Below are positions 11,986 through 23,005 of a stretch of DNA of 64,000 nt, piece by piece. Both the position numbers and the translations under genes were made by a program. The stretch comes from Gambelia wislizenii (lineage: Eukaryota; Chordata; Lepidosauria; Squamata; Crotaphytidae). The notes beneath the pieces are model-generated. The model saw only the letters and a list, made by a program, of their open reading frames with translations. It ran no database searches and was not told the DNA's origin. Numbering within the stretch: position 1 is the stretch's first letter; each line of letters opens with the position of its first letter. The DNA lies in the NCBI GenBank assembly GCA_030847615.1, contig JAUMIR010000001.1:250111187-250175186 (forward strand), given 5' to 3'.

Positions 11986-12169
11986 CTAACTGATGTATAG
12001 AGCAAATAGCAAGGGGATCTTTAGATGATTCTGCAAATGAGTTAGATAACTTTTCAACCAATCATCCTTTAAAGTTCTCTTATTAAAAATTTCAGAACGT
12101 GTCTAGAACAAAGTTGCACAATAAATTGTGGTTGAAAGGCTATATAAAAAGACTCATAATTATGAAAAA

Positions 12170-12360
12170 ACTGGCTGTGTTCTCACACAATACTAAACTA
12201 TGGCTTAGTTTCGCACTATCTCCAGTTCCTACATTGTGGCTAATCTTAACTGTAGTTACTCTTAACCACAGTTTGTTGAAACAAGCCAAATTCATATACA
12301 AGTTGGTGCATTTCAACCAACCCTAGTTAAGATTAGCCACACTTTGCCCAGGGTACATAG
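12170..12360. repeat. Degenerate palindromic repeat
   Basis: GTGGCTAATCTTAACTGTAG (about 12236) is mirrored by CTAGTTAAGATTAGCCACAC (about 12323). A related, more decayed copy is at about 43180-43500. Probably an old MITE. Confidence 0.4.
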
Positions 12361-13644
12361 CTTTGGTTAATCTGGAATGGAAGCAAAAGCATCCAAGATC
12401 CTCCCAGCCATACAGGAGGAGAAAGAAGGAAGAGCACATAAGCCCAAGTTTCACTCAGGTTAAAATGTAGATACTAATGTGAATGAGCCCATGGAGGTAA
12501 TATTAACATACTTTCATCTCCATTTTGTTTATATCAAAAGCTTATATCTAGGCTGAATCTGAATTAGAGTTCCCCATGTTAATGGAGATTCTTGTCTTAG
12601 TTTTACCTTGAGTGAAGCAAGCATGATCAGAGATGGATGAAGTTTAGTTCAATATTTACTTTAGTTATTTCACAGCACTGGGAGATTACATACCAGTTGT
12701 CAGAAAGAGTTGTTGATCATCAGGTTGCTGACTGAAGTTTTCTTATCCTAAAACATGATAACTTTATGCTTGGTTTGTAAAAGAGATCCTCACAGCTACA
12801 CAGACTGCAGGCCTAAGAAATAACTTACCATAAACATGCTCACATGTCTAAAGTGATGCATATGCTCAAGACCACTATCTTCAAACTTCATAAAATGGCA
12901 TAGTGAGAAACATGTGAGTTGTTCAGAAACCAACACCATGTGAGAATACAGGTTCATGATTGGATGTTTGTATCCCTATATCAAAACCTTCCTGCAAGTG
13001 GAGAGCTGAGCACATTCCTGATTGTAGGCAGCATTCAAATATGCATCCTACACCCACGCATGGAAGATTTTGGGTGATTTCAGAGATAGCTTTCTTTCTG
13101 TGAATTTGAGTAAGAAAAGTAGAATAGATGCCACTCTTGTTCTGCAGCCATGAGAACTTCCCCTAAAGGAGTCCCCAAAGAGAAACAGTGTTGCCTCACA
13201 GAGAGAGGTTGGATACTGTCATATCTCCATTGCCAGGGCTAGAGATATGCAGCTACACTAGTTGTGTGCTCCAGATGTCTTGTGCAAGTCAGGAAGCCTC
13301 TCAAGAGTCCATTCACTTTGCTGCAATACCTTTAAGAGTGGGAGAGAGAAAAGCAGCTGAGGATGAAACAGCCCCTCTTCCTTGTTATAAACAGCAGAGC
13401 CCGAGGAAGAGGAGCTGGGGGAACAATAGCAGCCCTGATTGTCCCTGAAGAAGCTCCATATCATAGACCAAAACAGTGGGAGCAGATGGTGAAGGGACTT
13501 TTGCAGTCAAATAGGAAGAAAGCACTGCCACAGGATACAAATCCCAACAATGTGTAAACATTGCCTTTTTAGCATATCAGTTCTTGTTTAACATTCAGTG
13601 CCGGCTTAACTCTATAATGCAGCTGGTCTTAAGACCAAAGACTA

Positions 13645-13870
13645 AGGAGATTTTTAGACTACATTGTTATAGTGTTACTATTCCACTTTAACTGCTCTGG
13701 CTTCCTCCTGTGGAATTCTGGGGTTTGTAGTTTAGTGAGGCCTAATATCTCTCTGGCTGAGAGCTGTAAATGCCCCTCCCTAAACTTCAAATCCCAGGAT
13801 TCAGCAGGAGGCAACCATAGCAAATAAAGTGGAATAGTAACACTATAACAGTGTTGTCTGAAAATCTCCT
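13645..13870. mobile_element. MITE with ~45-bp terminal inverted repeats (type B)
   Basis: The left end AGGAGATTTTTAGACTACAT and the right end, reverse-complemented, match over about 45 bp through 'GTTATAGTGTTACTATTCCACTTT'-type sequence. The inner part has a second inverted pair built on TGGAATTCTGGGGTTTGTAG. No coding capacity. Confidence 0.75.
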
Positions 13871-14599
13871 AAATCTTGTGAGAAGGCAGCAAGCTCAAGG
13901 AAGCATTCCAACTTTGTTCTGGAGCCTTAGACCTGATCCATGGTTGTAAGGAGTTTGATATTTCTCATCATATTTTAAGCTCCAGTTGGCTTAGGATATT
14001 CCAGTGTACTTAAGCACCTTTCATTTCTTACCTTATTTTATCCTTGCAACAGTTGTGAGGTAGGTGACTGTGCCACACTCCAAGACTAAAAAGAAAGCTT
14101 TGTGGTTGGGAGGCAAACATGCAGATCCATCAGCTGTTCCCCACTACTGTAGGACAGAAACGTAGTATAGCTGATACTTTATAAAAATTACTGTTTTATT
14201 TATTTTGCCTTATAATTTTCACGCTTCCAGTTGCCCATGGATCAAAGGAAGGCCTGTGTAGGTCTAGACTTTATACCACACTACTGTCTTTCCTGATGGT
14301 ATTCCATACATTACCCTAGCTATGCATGCAAGATGCTGTTCTTTCTTCTGTGGCCACTGTCAGCAGCATCCTCATTTCTTCCCTTTTTGCACCTAAAAGA
14401 ATGGCAACTCTCTGCTAAGGTGGCTCCTTGACACCTGCTAGCAAGAATGGTGTCCAGGGTGAACCCTATTCATAAGTCACCCTATACAATACAATACAAT
14501 GATTAAAAATATGCTGTACACAACCCTACACCAACCCTCAGTGTCCCCAGATGCACGGCTCCTCTATATGTTTTAAAAATATGTTTTTTAAAAAATAAA

Positions 14600-15290
14600 A
14601 CCCATAACAATCCATCCAAAGAAAAAGTTGCACACAACGTTTCATTTCGTATTAAAGTACACACTCATTATGTATATAAACTAAAAATGTCACAAATGTT
14701 TGCTCATATAGTCAACTAGAAAGACTTGAATTATTTAGGAAATCCAGCACTCTCTCCCCCCACCACACACATACTATATAGTAAATAAAACAATTCCAAA
14801 ACATAATAAAATCATTTTTTTTCTTTCTTCCCTTCAGCCATTTGGAGTTTGTTACTTCTTCAGTCAAAACTAGTTGCCACACCTTATTGTTCCAGACTGT
14901 CACTGATATCCCCTTTAAATACTTCCAAGATTGGGTAAAGATCAGTGAGGCAGCTATTAATAAATAACCTATCAATGGTTAGGGCCATTTCTAAAGTCTG
15001 TAAAGTGTTGATCAGGAACATTTCACAGAGAACTACACCCCAGAATTTCGATGCTTTACTACAGAACCACCAAAAATATTGAGAAGAACCTTTAATTTTA
15101 CAACCTCAACAGCAAAGAGGAGAAAGAATGCACCAGACTCAAGTGCCATTTATGCAGAATTTTGAATCCCTCATTAAACCTCATTAAAGTTTAAAATAAA
15201 ATTTACCAACATAATGTCCAAGTTTTTCTTTATCTATTCCAGACAAATATCCCAGTCTGTTCACCTATATACCCTTCTAAGACCATCTGA
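14600..15290 (-). mobile_element. L1-like LINE remnant, C-terminal part
   Basis: The minus strand around 14712-14975 encodes LLIAASLIFTQSWK, then spaced W and K residues and KWLKGRKKKNDFIMFWNCF. This resembles the extreme C-terminus of lizard L1 ORF2 ('AA.L.A..WK' ... 'FL..W..F'). Several stops follow. Boundaries uncertain. Confidence 0.45.
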
Positions 15291-15659
15291 GGGAACTGGT
15301 TCCTCTAAAGACTTTTTCAGTTTTAGTACTTAGGGATGGGGTGGGATGATGTTATAAGAACATTTGGCTAAATGTGTTTACACACCTGCTGTTTGGCACC
15401 CTTTCTTACCAAGGTTTCTGATCAGGTTTGTAAATGCATTAAATGGAGCATTCTTCAATTCAAAACATTCAGAGGTCTTTAGACGCTTGTGGGGGCCCAG
15501 AGATGTGAGAGGCAGAGATTGTATATACATCCCTGCTCCCTGATTAGTTTGAGTCTTCATCACATGTGTAGGCAGATGCCTGTATAGAGTGATTGTGAAG
15601 TTTTTTTCCAGATACAAAGCTCCTGTGGTGTAAAAAGGAGTTAACAAGCAAGCTAGTAT

Positions 15660-16480
15660 TTCTCAGGGACCTGTTTCTTAATCAATGTTATCTTCACGGA
15701 AATAATTCAGATTGTGAATCGACAGTTGAAATTATAACTTTTCTGTTGACTTATAAAGAGCCTTATCGCCAATATGATGATAATGATTAACATGCTGATT
15801 TACAAGGGTGGAGTCACCAGCTATTTACAGACTCTACTGTCTTCTCAGAAGCAATAGCACCTTGGAATGTAGGCCTTGTTGCCTCTTTAACTTCAATTAT
15901 TAACCCTAACCTGTAATGCTACACAGTACAGTGCAGCCTCATTAAAATTAAAGAGGGTAAGTGCAGGCTTAACCTCTGCCTGTTGAACTACAGTTGCCTC
16001 TTCCTGGAGATACCTGCTTCAAGGTTAGTTGCCTTGAAGTGAAATCATTAGTAAAGACTATTAGATCTATAAGCTAGCAAATCAGTGTTAATTGAAGAAC
16101 CCAAGAGTAGTGCAACTTGATACTCTACCCCGGTTGAAGATATTTAGTTCTATTTAGTCTTGTCTGTACAATTATGTTAAGATGACAGGTCTTGGATTGC
16201 CTAGCTTTTGAAGGATTTTTTTAAAGCTTCTATAATTTTCAACAAGTCCTGTGCAGGAGTGGGGCAGGGAAGGCGAAAGAGATGTATTTGTTGATGGAGC
16301 ATTAGTTCAATGGATAGGGTTAAATCTTTTCCAGAATACACTTGGTAATTTTGTGTTAGTAGCTTATCGCTTGATTAAATATCCCCTTATCGCAGGGAAG
16401 AGTCATCAAACAAAAGCCAGTTGAAATCCATGTCATTTGACATGCTTCTATGTGGCAATGACCACACAATGAAAACCCAT
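15660..16480. promoter_or_regulatory. Repeat-poor block, candidate conserved non-coding element
   Basis: It contains no recognised interspersed repeat in an otherwise repeat-dense intron. It is rich in TAAT/ATTA homeodomain-type cores and GATA/TTATC words (for example CTTATCGCCAATATGATGAT, CTTATCGCTTGATTAAATAT). Conservation cannot be tested here. Confidence 0.3.
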
Positions 16481-18028
16481 CAGCTGTCTGGTGGCACCAA
16501 GAGAAGGATGATAAGCACTTAGTGCAATTTGAGTACTGATTACATATGATGAAGAAGGCTGGTAGTTTAGGCTTATTTGAGATTAATTTCTGCCCATAGT
16601 TTTATGAAGCAAGCCTCTGATTGTAGTAGGACCTGTGCAAGAATAACATAGTACACAAGGCATAGGCAGAATGCATACAGCCCCCTGGCTGACTTTGTGG
16701 TCTCTGCTCTGTTTTGTTTTCTAGCAAAAAAAGGGTGAATTGCCTACCCTGGAAGCCTCCAGGAGGCAAAATTCACATTTCAAATAGTTTGCAGCCTCCC
16801 CATACACTCTAAAAATGCCCCCCCTTTTTTTTCAAAATCAGAAGCAGACTTCCAGCTGCTTCAAGTTTCATTTTGTTTTCTGTTTTTGGTAGACCATGTA
16901 GGTTCTGGGACAGTTTCTGAGCAAGAAATTGGCTCCTAGACCTGCTCAAATTGCCCACCTCTATGATACCTGATTGCAGTCATGTTCAGAAAATACAAGC
17001 CAAACCTTTCCTCACTGGCAGTCCCCCCGCCCAAAATTCTCGCCATCTATTGATTTATCTCTGTCTAGTTGTACTTTGAGTATATTAGGTGTATGCCTAA
17101 CACATTGTGAAAATCCAGAGATAACGTTCTTTGCATTGTACAGCTTTCAACAAGACTTCCTTAAGGCCTTTTCTAAAGAGGCCATTTGTTCTCACCACCA
17201 CCCCCGGCACTTTTTCTATAAACAGCCTTTATAGTTACAAGTGTTTATGAGCAACAAATCTTACTCTACAGATGCCTGCCCAGTTAATTTCAGTTCATTA
17301 TATTAGCTGGTAAGCAAGCAAATCCTACACAATACTTGTGAGTTAGGGTTTCAAATTGTGCAGGATACGTTGTTTAGAAGTCCCAACCTCTGCAACCTTA
17401 TACATGTCTACTCAGAAGTAAATCTATTTGATTTCCCTGGGGCCTACTCCCAAGATGAGTGACTACAGGATTTTTAGCCACCTTCTGAGTTCAGTCTTAA
17501 GTATGCTTATTCAAAAATAGCTCTTTTTGAGTTCAGTGGGACATCTTCCATAATAAGTCTATTTTGGGTTGCAGGCTGTAATTAATATCTAATACAGAGA
17601 TATCTTACATAGTTTCTTTTACAGGAAGCCCATGCTTATCTGACAGGTTATGGACTGTAGCAGTGTCAGAAATTGGAGTTGGTCAAAAAGCAGAGCCCAT
17701 GTAGGGAACATGAAGGAATGGTGGCTCGCTTGGGACTGCCCATGTGCTGCTTGCAAAGGCTCTCAGTTGGCTTGTTGATTTCCACCCCCATCTCAGCTCG
17801 CTTTGCAAGCAGCAGTGTATCAGTCTCAAGCAAGCCTCCATAGCCAAGAACTGTTGAAAGAGTGGACTCCTTGTCAAATGAATGGAACATGTCCTTAATT
17901 TGCAAGCATTGAAAGAGTGAGTTGTGAGAAAGGCGGGGGCTTCCTGTATATATTTTTGTTACTCATTTTCATGTAAAATATTTCAAATTAAAAAATAATG
18001 GCCCTGTGTGATGTTTTATAAACTCATG

Positions 18029-18692
18029 TACTGTATATACTCATATATAAGTTTAGAAATTTTAGTAAAAAAATTGACCCCAAAAAACCTGGGTTGACTT
18101 TATCAATGTAGGTACTGTATCTTAACAGTATCTATTTTAAAAAGCAACCATCCCCTTCTCTAAGTAGAATGGCAAAAGGTAAGAGCTTAGTCTGGCCTGA
18201 AGAGAATTTAAAAGAAACATGGACCCCCCTCTACTTTCTCCACTGCAGCACCATTTCTGGCCTTTTTTTAATACCTGTGCAGGAAAATGGCAGTGGCTGC
18301 AACTCTTTGGTGCTTCCCCTCATGGAGCACCGAGGGAGTGAAGGGTGCTTCTTTTAGTTTCTTCTGGTATAAACTAAGCTCTCACCTTTCACCACTATAC
18401 TCAGAAAAGGGGAAGGTGCTTTTTTAGATAAGAGTTAATACTGTACATTAACCTTTATAAAAAAAGGAACCATCCCCTTCTCTGAGTAGAGTGGCGAAAG
18501 GTGTTTTTTTTTATCTCTGGGTGGAGAAACGGCAGCGGTGGTGACCAAGGACAGCGGGCCTCCTGAGATGGTGCCGGTGCTTTCCGCTCTCTGTGGAATG
18601 ACCCTCAACTTATTAATAGGTCATATCAAAATCCATAATTTTGGCCCCCAAACTTCCCCTTGACTTATACATGAGGTTGATTTATACATAAG
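18029..18692. mobile_element. Palindromic MITE-like element with internal partial duplication
   Basis: The left end TACTGTATATACTCATATAT and the right end (…TTGACTTATACATGAGGTTG ATTTATACATAAGTA) are inverted relatives. Inside, a ~45-bp segment (CCATCCCCTTCTCT-A/G-AGTAGA) occurs twice, at about 18146 and 18470. It lies directly against the Tigger-like element. Confidence 0.55.
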
Positions 18693-18694
18693 TA

Positions 18695-19249
18695 CAATTG
18701 GCCCTGTGTAGCTACGGATTCTGCATCCACAGATTCATCCATCCATGTCTTGAAAATATTTTTTTTTTAAAAAAATCAAAATAGCAAACTCTGATTTTTC
18801 CATTTTATATAAGGGACACCATTTTACTATGCCATTGTATATAACTCCCTGAAACAACATCTCAGGCTTGGCCAAATTGATCACCAACAATGGTCCGCCC
18901 TGGCCTCACATCGGGAGGCATGGAGACACACTATCCACAATGCTGCAGCCTTATTTGAGAACTCACGCCGAACAAGTCTTGAAGAGAATCGGCAACGCAG
19001 AAAGAATCACAACCCGGTAACATCACCCGAGGAAACCTTCTGCTGTGCTTTCTGCAACCGGACTTGTCTATCTCGGATTGGCCTTTTTAGTCATCAGCGC
19101 GCTTGCAGAAAACGCTGGATGAGTCCTTCCTGAATCTTCGTTTGCGAAGAAAAGCCAGAGAGAGTATATAATGGGACTTGGACATCCACAGATTTTGGTA
19201 TCTACAGGGGTCCTGGAACCAAACCCCAGCAGATACTAAGGGCCCATTG
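18695..19249 (+). mobile_element. Tigger/pogo-type MITE split by a LINE insertion
   Basis: It begins CAATTGGCCCTGTGTAGCTA and ends GGTCCTGGAACCAAACCCC…GGGCCCATTG, the terminal pattern of pogo/Tigger non-autonomous elements. TA dinucleotides flank it at 18693-18694 and 19250-19251. The uninterrupted relative at 62842-63067 shows that 18845-19163 is foreign. Confidence 0.8.
18845..19163 (+). mobile_element. 5'-truncated LINE, (GA)n-tailed zinc-finger family, copy 3 (nested)
   Basis: It covers the last ~320 bp of the LINE: DSLKQHLRLGQIDHQQ-like codons, the finger CAFCNRTCLSRIGLFSHQRA(C), the stop and a short GAGAGAG tail. Target duplication GTATATAA occurs at 18837-18844 and 19164-19171. The zinc finger is intact here (CX2C-X12-HX3C). 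Confidence 0.9.
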
Positions 19250-19269
19250 TATATACTATAGGTAATGTT

Positions 19270-19935
19270 ACCAGCATATCATCCTCAACAGGTTGAAGGA
19301 CAGTATTAGAAATTAATACTTTATATGGTCTCAGCAGCACGATTATTGTTAGCTAAAGTTTGGAAAACTACTTCTATACTGAGTACAGATGAATGGATGG
19401 ACAAACTTTTGGATATGAAAGATCTTGACAAATTGATGGCCATGATAAATCAGAGATCTATAGATTACATATATGGAATATGAACACTGATTACTCTATA
19501 TTGGAAGAATAAATTACTTCAATAAAATAGATCTATGACATAATAGACGTATGGGTCCTTGGCCAACAAGTTCAGCATTTAAAATGTACAGACTTTGTAG
19601 AAATATGGTTTAAAGAGAAAATTTAGAGGTGATAAATAAGAAATAAGAATGAACTTTATTTGCATAAATTCAAAGTCAATATGAAACGTCTTTAAGATAA
19701 TAAAAGCCAGTGAAAGTTAGGTAAAAATTTGGAAGGAAAGATACATGGATAAGGTAGCAGAGGGAAAAGTGAGAAGGGAAGAGTATACGATGTGGCATTG
19801 ATTCAAATGTATGGAATTGTATTGCTCTATCTTGATTTTTTTTTCTTTGTTACAAAAACGAAACATAACTATGTATAGTATTAATTATGCTTTTTTAAAA
19901 AAATTGTACTTAAATACAATCAATAAAAAAGAAGA
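19270..19935 (+). mobile_element. L1-like LINE remnant, ORF2 C-terminus and 3' UTR
   Basis: Frame around 19326-19480 reads AARLLLAKVWKTTSI, STDEWMDKLLDMKDLDKLMA, the L1 ORF2 C-terminal pattern 'AAR.L.A..WK....P...EW..K'. Stops follow, then an AT-rich 3' region ending in CAATAAAAAAG near 19920. 5'-truncated. Confidence 0.65.
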
Positions 19936-20299
19936 AAAGGAATAGGAAAGAAGGAGGGAAGAGAAAGGAACAAAGGAAAGGGAAATACCCAAGATAATGG
20001 ACCAAGGCTAGGCATATGTATTGATATAAGCTGACTATATTTTCAAAAATACATTTTCTTGAACTTGACACCTATAAAATACCTGTTCATGCTCAGTTAA
20101 AGCAGTGAGGCCTTCTGACATAAAATGATAGCTGATGATTGCTTATCTTTCCAACTCTAGAGTGTAAATCTTTCTGTAACAGGAAAAACATGCAGGAGAC
20201 AGCCCTTATGTGGAGGCTGTTGGCTGCAAATGTGTATGTGCTGTCTGAAAAAAAGTCGGCTCTGTCCACTGCTTAGAATTTTCATGCCCTGATTGACAA

Positions 20300-20346
20300 C
20301 CAGTTTAGTTGGAAACAACTTGAAGGCACACAACACACACATACAC
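20300..20346 (+). mobile_element. 3' fragment of a Bov-B-tailed SINE
   Basis: TTGGAAACAACTTGAAGGCACACAACACACAC-type tail only; the head is missing. Confidence 0.6.
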
Positions 20347-20567
20347 CATCCCTCACAGGCTGCAATCATTTTACACATCCATACTCTGGTGCAAATAGTC
20401 TTCAGAAATGTAGTTTGCAATGACTTTCCCACAGTAAGGAGGGAAATGGTAAAATTATTGGTTCCTGCCTGCAAGAACAGAATTTATGAAGAAATATAGA
20501 GAAAGGAAATAAGGTGGCTGCTTGTCCTATGACCAAGCTCAGTGCCACTCAGAAAGAGACCATAGAC

Positions 20568-20800
20568 TCATAGAGCTGGAAGGAACATCTAGTTCAGCCC
20601 GCTGCCATGCAGGAATACCTAACTAAAGCAGTCCTGAAAGATTGCCACCAACCTCTGTTAAAAAACCTCCAAACAAGGAGAGTCTACTCTCCTCTGAAGC
20701 AGACTATTCCACTGTCCAATAGCTCTTACAGTAAAGAAGTTATTCCCTCCTGCTGCTTGTTTTCCTTTCCATATAAAACCAAACCCTGCAAAACCTTCAA
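20568..20800 (-). mobile_element. CR1 LINE 3' end
   Basis: CATAGACTCATAGAGCTGGA, then CTGCCATGCAGGAATAC and CTCTGTTAAAAAACCTCCAA: the CR1 3' UTR in reverse complement, 5'-truncated and decayed. Confidence 0.8.
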
Positions 20801-22132
20801 TATTGTTTTCTTGGCCAAATATGCAAATAGTGCATATTTGTGGAAGCAATAAAACCTGCATTTTATTATTTCCATAATATTATTTCTATAATTTTTATTA
20901 TTTTTCTTTAAAGGCCAGTGATAGAGTCAAGTTATTGGACTGGAACTTGGGAGAACCACGTTCAGGTCCTCACTGAGCCTTGAAACTCACAGGTCGACTG
21001 TCACAGGTCAACAGGCCAGTCACTTTTCTTCAGTGTGACCTACATCACAGGGTTGTTGAGCATAAAGTGGGGAGGAAGAGAGCCATGTACAGTGCCATAA
21101 GTTCACTGGAGGAAAGGCAGGGTGTAAATAGAAGTAATAAGCTGTTATCTTCAGCGTAGCCTATTTGGCTGAATAGTCAGCTTCAGCCTTGGCAATTTAG
21201 TGTTCTTGGCACATAATTCAATCCTCCTTGGTTCAAACATTGATTTTTTGGTTTTTTTAATATTAATTTGCAGTTATATGTCCCATCACTCACATATCTG
21301 CAGTTTCTTATGTTTCCTTAATTCTTTTGAGCATCATTTCCCCTTACCAGTTTAGACTTTTGACGTTCATTACTAGAATTAATTAAGGAAGATGTTATTT
21401 TTTTAAAAAACTGCTCACAGTACTGCCTGTAGCCGCCTCCTTATAACAGTAGCAGAGTACTGGCCTTGAACCTCACTTTGCGTTGTGACCTTTCTGAATT
21501 GTTTTAACGTCCATCATGAGGGGATCTTCCTATAGCAGGACACAGTGAGAGCTTCACCTTTCCCTGCAACACAAACAGATGTCCAATCTCCTCAGCTAGC
21601 AATAACATTTCTGCTTCCTGTGCAGCCACAGATGTTCTTACAAGAACGAAAGGCTTTTTGGCATTTCCATTCTGTAGCAGCAGCCCAAGCTATTCCCATG
21701 AACTTCCTTTCCTGCCTACATTTTTCCATTCCACATCTGTGCAGTGTTTTAGGCTATAGTCTGTGGAAATGATATTTAGTACAACTGAGGTATATATTCT
21801 CATGGAATTTGAGTTTCCCAGTTTTGCTTTAAGATTTATTCACCATTAACAGATTGAACAAAAAGAAGAAATAAAAGTAAAACAGAGGTTGGTGAGAAAG
21901 AAAAATCCACAGGGGGACAACGCCTTTAGTAAGATCAACCACAGTGCCACAGAAGTGTTCAGACTTCCAGGTTCTCCAGAACTTTTCATCAGGGTATGTG
22001 GTAGAGATAAGATGAGAATGGGAGAAGAACCAGAAAGTCCAGGAAGGAGGCCAAATGTTGTGACTATGAGTTACTGAACTCTTGAAATATATGTATGGCT
22101 TGAAACAGAATTTTTATTTTTTATCACTGCAG

Positions 22133-22350
22133 AGAGCTAGTGTGGTATAGTAGTTTTTATTGTTGGACTAGGACTTTGAGAGATCCAGATTTAAATTCTT
22201 CCTTGGCCATGGATATTCAGCGGCTGATGATGGGCAAGTCAGATCCTCTCAGCCCAAAAAGAAGGCAATGTCAAACCTCCTTTGAATAAATCTTGCCAAG
22301 GAAATCCTAAAATAGGGTTGCCATACATTGAAGTTGACTTGAAGGCAGGT
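22133..22350 (+). mobile_element. Sauria-type tRNA SINE, degenerate
   Basis: AGAGCTAGTGTGGTATAGTA head, TCTTGCCAAGGAAATCC body and a mutated Bov-B-like tail (TTGAAGTTGACTTGAAGGCA). Confidence 0.7.
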
Positions 22351-22371
22351 AGGAGTAACAGTATAACAATT

Positions 22372-22806
22372 TGAAGTCGAAGGCTTTCACGGCCAGCATC
22401 CATAGATTTTCCTTGGTTTTTTTCTGGGCTGTGAGGCCATGTTCTGGAATAGTTGCTTTCTAACGTTTTGCCTGCATCTGTGGCTGGCATCTTCAGAGAA
22501 TGTTTGGGTAGGAGTGTGTCGGGTTTATATGCTGTGAAGCCCTGTAGGGGAGTATATGTAAATTTGTGTAATTGAATGGTTAGTTTCTGGGTATAGAAAT
22601 GCAAGGCTCCTTAGTTTCTGGTTGATGATTAGTCCATGGGCCATTATCTGCTGGGAATCCCCCTGTCCCTGGGTGGAATTCTTTTGTAAGTGTTGAGTTT
22701 TAATTCTATTGTATTTCAAAACTGGGAGCCAGATTTTGTTTACTTTTAAGGTTTCTTCTTTCCTGTTGAAGTTGTCCAGGTGTTTGTGCATTTCAGTAGT
22801 TCTCTA
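22372..22806 (-). mobile_element. Penelope-like element fragment (endonuclease C-terminus and 3' UTR)
   Basis: On the minus strand it encodes HKHLDNFNRKEETLKVNKIW, the tail that follows the GIY-YIG endonuclease in vertebrate PLEs. A conserved 3' region follows with the motif CTGAAGATGCCAGCCACAGA…GGC-AAAACG and the terminus GGATGCTGGCCGTGAAAGCC. It ends about 41 bp before the PLEKHM3 exon at 22848. Confidence 0.8.
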
Positions 22807-22847
22807 GAAGGTTCTCTGTTACTGTGTCCTTTTCTATCATCTTGCAG

Positions 22848-23005
22848 GTTATTGAAGGGAAACTGGCCCCTTTCCTTGGAAAGGTCATCAAATTTGCCAC
22901 CTCTCATGTGTATAGCTGCAGCCTTTGTAGTCAAAAGGGATTCATCTGTGAGATCTGTAATAATGGTGAGATCCTGTACCCCTTTGAGGACATTTCTACA
23001 AGCAG
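22848..23005 (+). CDS. PLEKHM3: PLEKHM3, penultimate coding exon (RH domain, first zinc-ligand cysteines)
   Basis: The acceptor is TTGCAG at 22842-22847 and the donor is GTAAAG at 23006. The 158-bp exon starts in phase 0 ([17 protein letters not shown]) and ends two bases into an AG|G arginine codon, which matches the phase of the last exon exactly. It encodes CSLC and CEIC pairs followed by [14 protein letters not shown]. These are the first two CxxC ligand pairs of the RH zinc-binding module (PLEKHM1, PLEKHM3, DEF8, Rubicon). The exact wording, with [18 protein letters not shown], fits PLEKHM3 rather than PLEKHM1. PLEKHM3 is described as a scaffold with PH domains and a C-terminal cysteine-rich region, linked to Akt and myoblast differentiation. 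A Penelope-like fragment ends only about 41 bp before the acceptor. A short open frame on the opposite strand is a shadow. Confidence 0.95.

Larger units (their letters stand above)
4634..22847 (+). other. PLEKHM3: PLEKHM3 intron (18,214 bp)
   Basis: GT (4634) to AG (22846-22847). The repeats within it are listed separately. No recognisable gene or repeat was seen in 5740-8220, 8500-10150, 11990-13640 (apart from a degenerate palindromic repeat at 12170-12360), 13871-14590, 16480-18020 and 20870-22130. The last contains scattered low-complexity tracts. Repeat-poor 15660-16480 is listed as a candidate conserved block. Confidence 0.85.
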
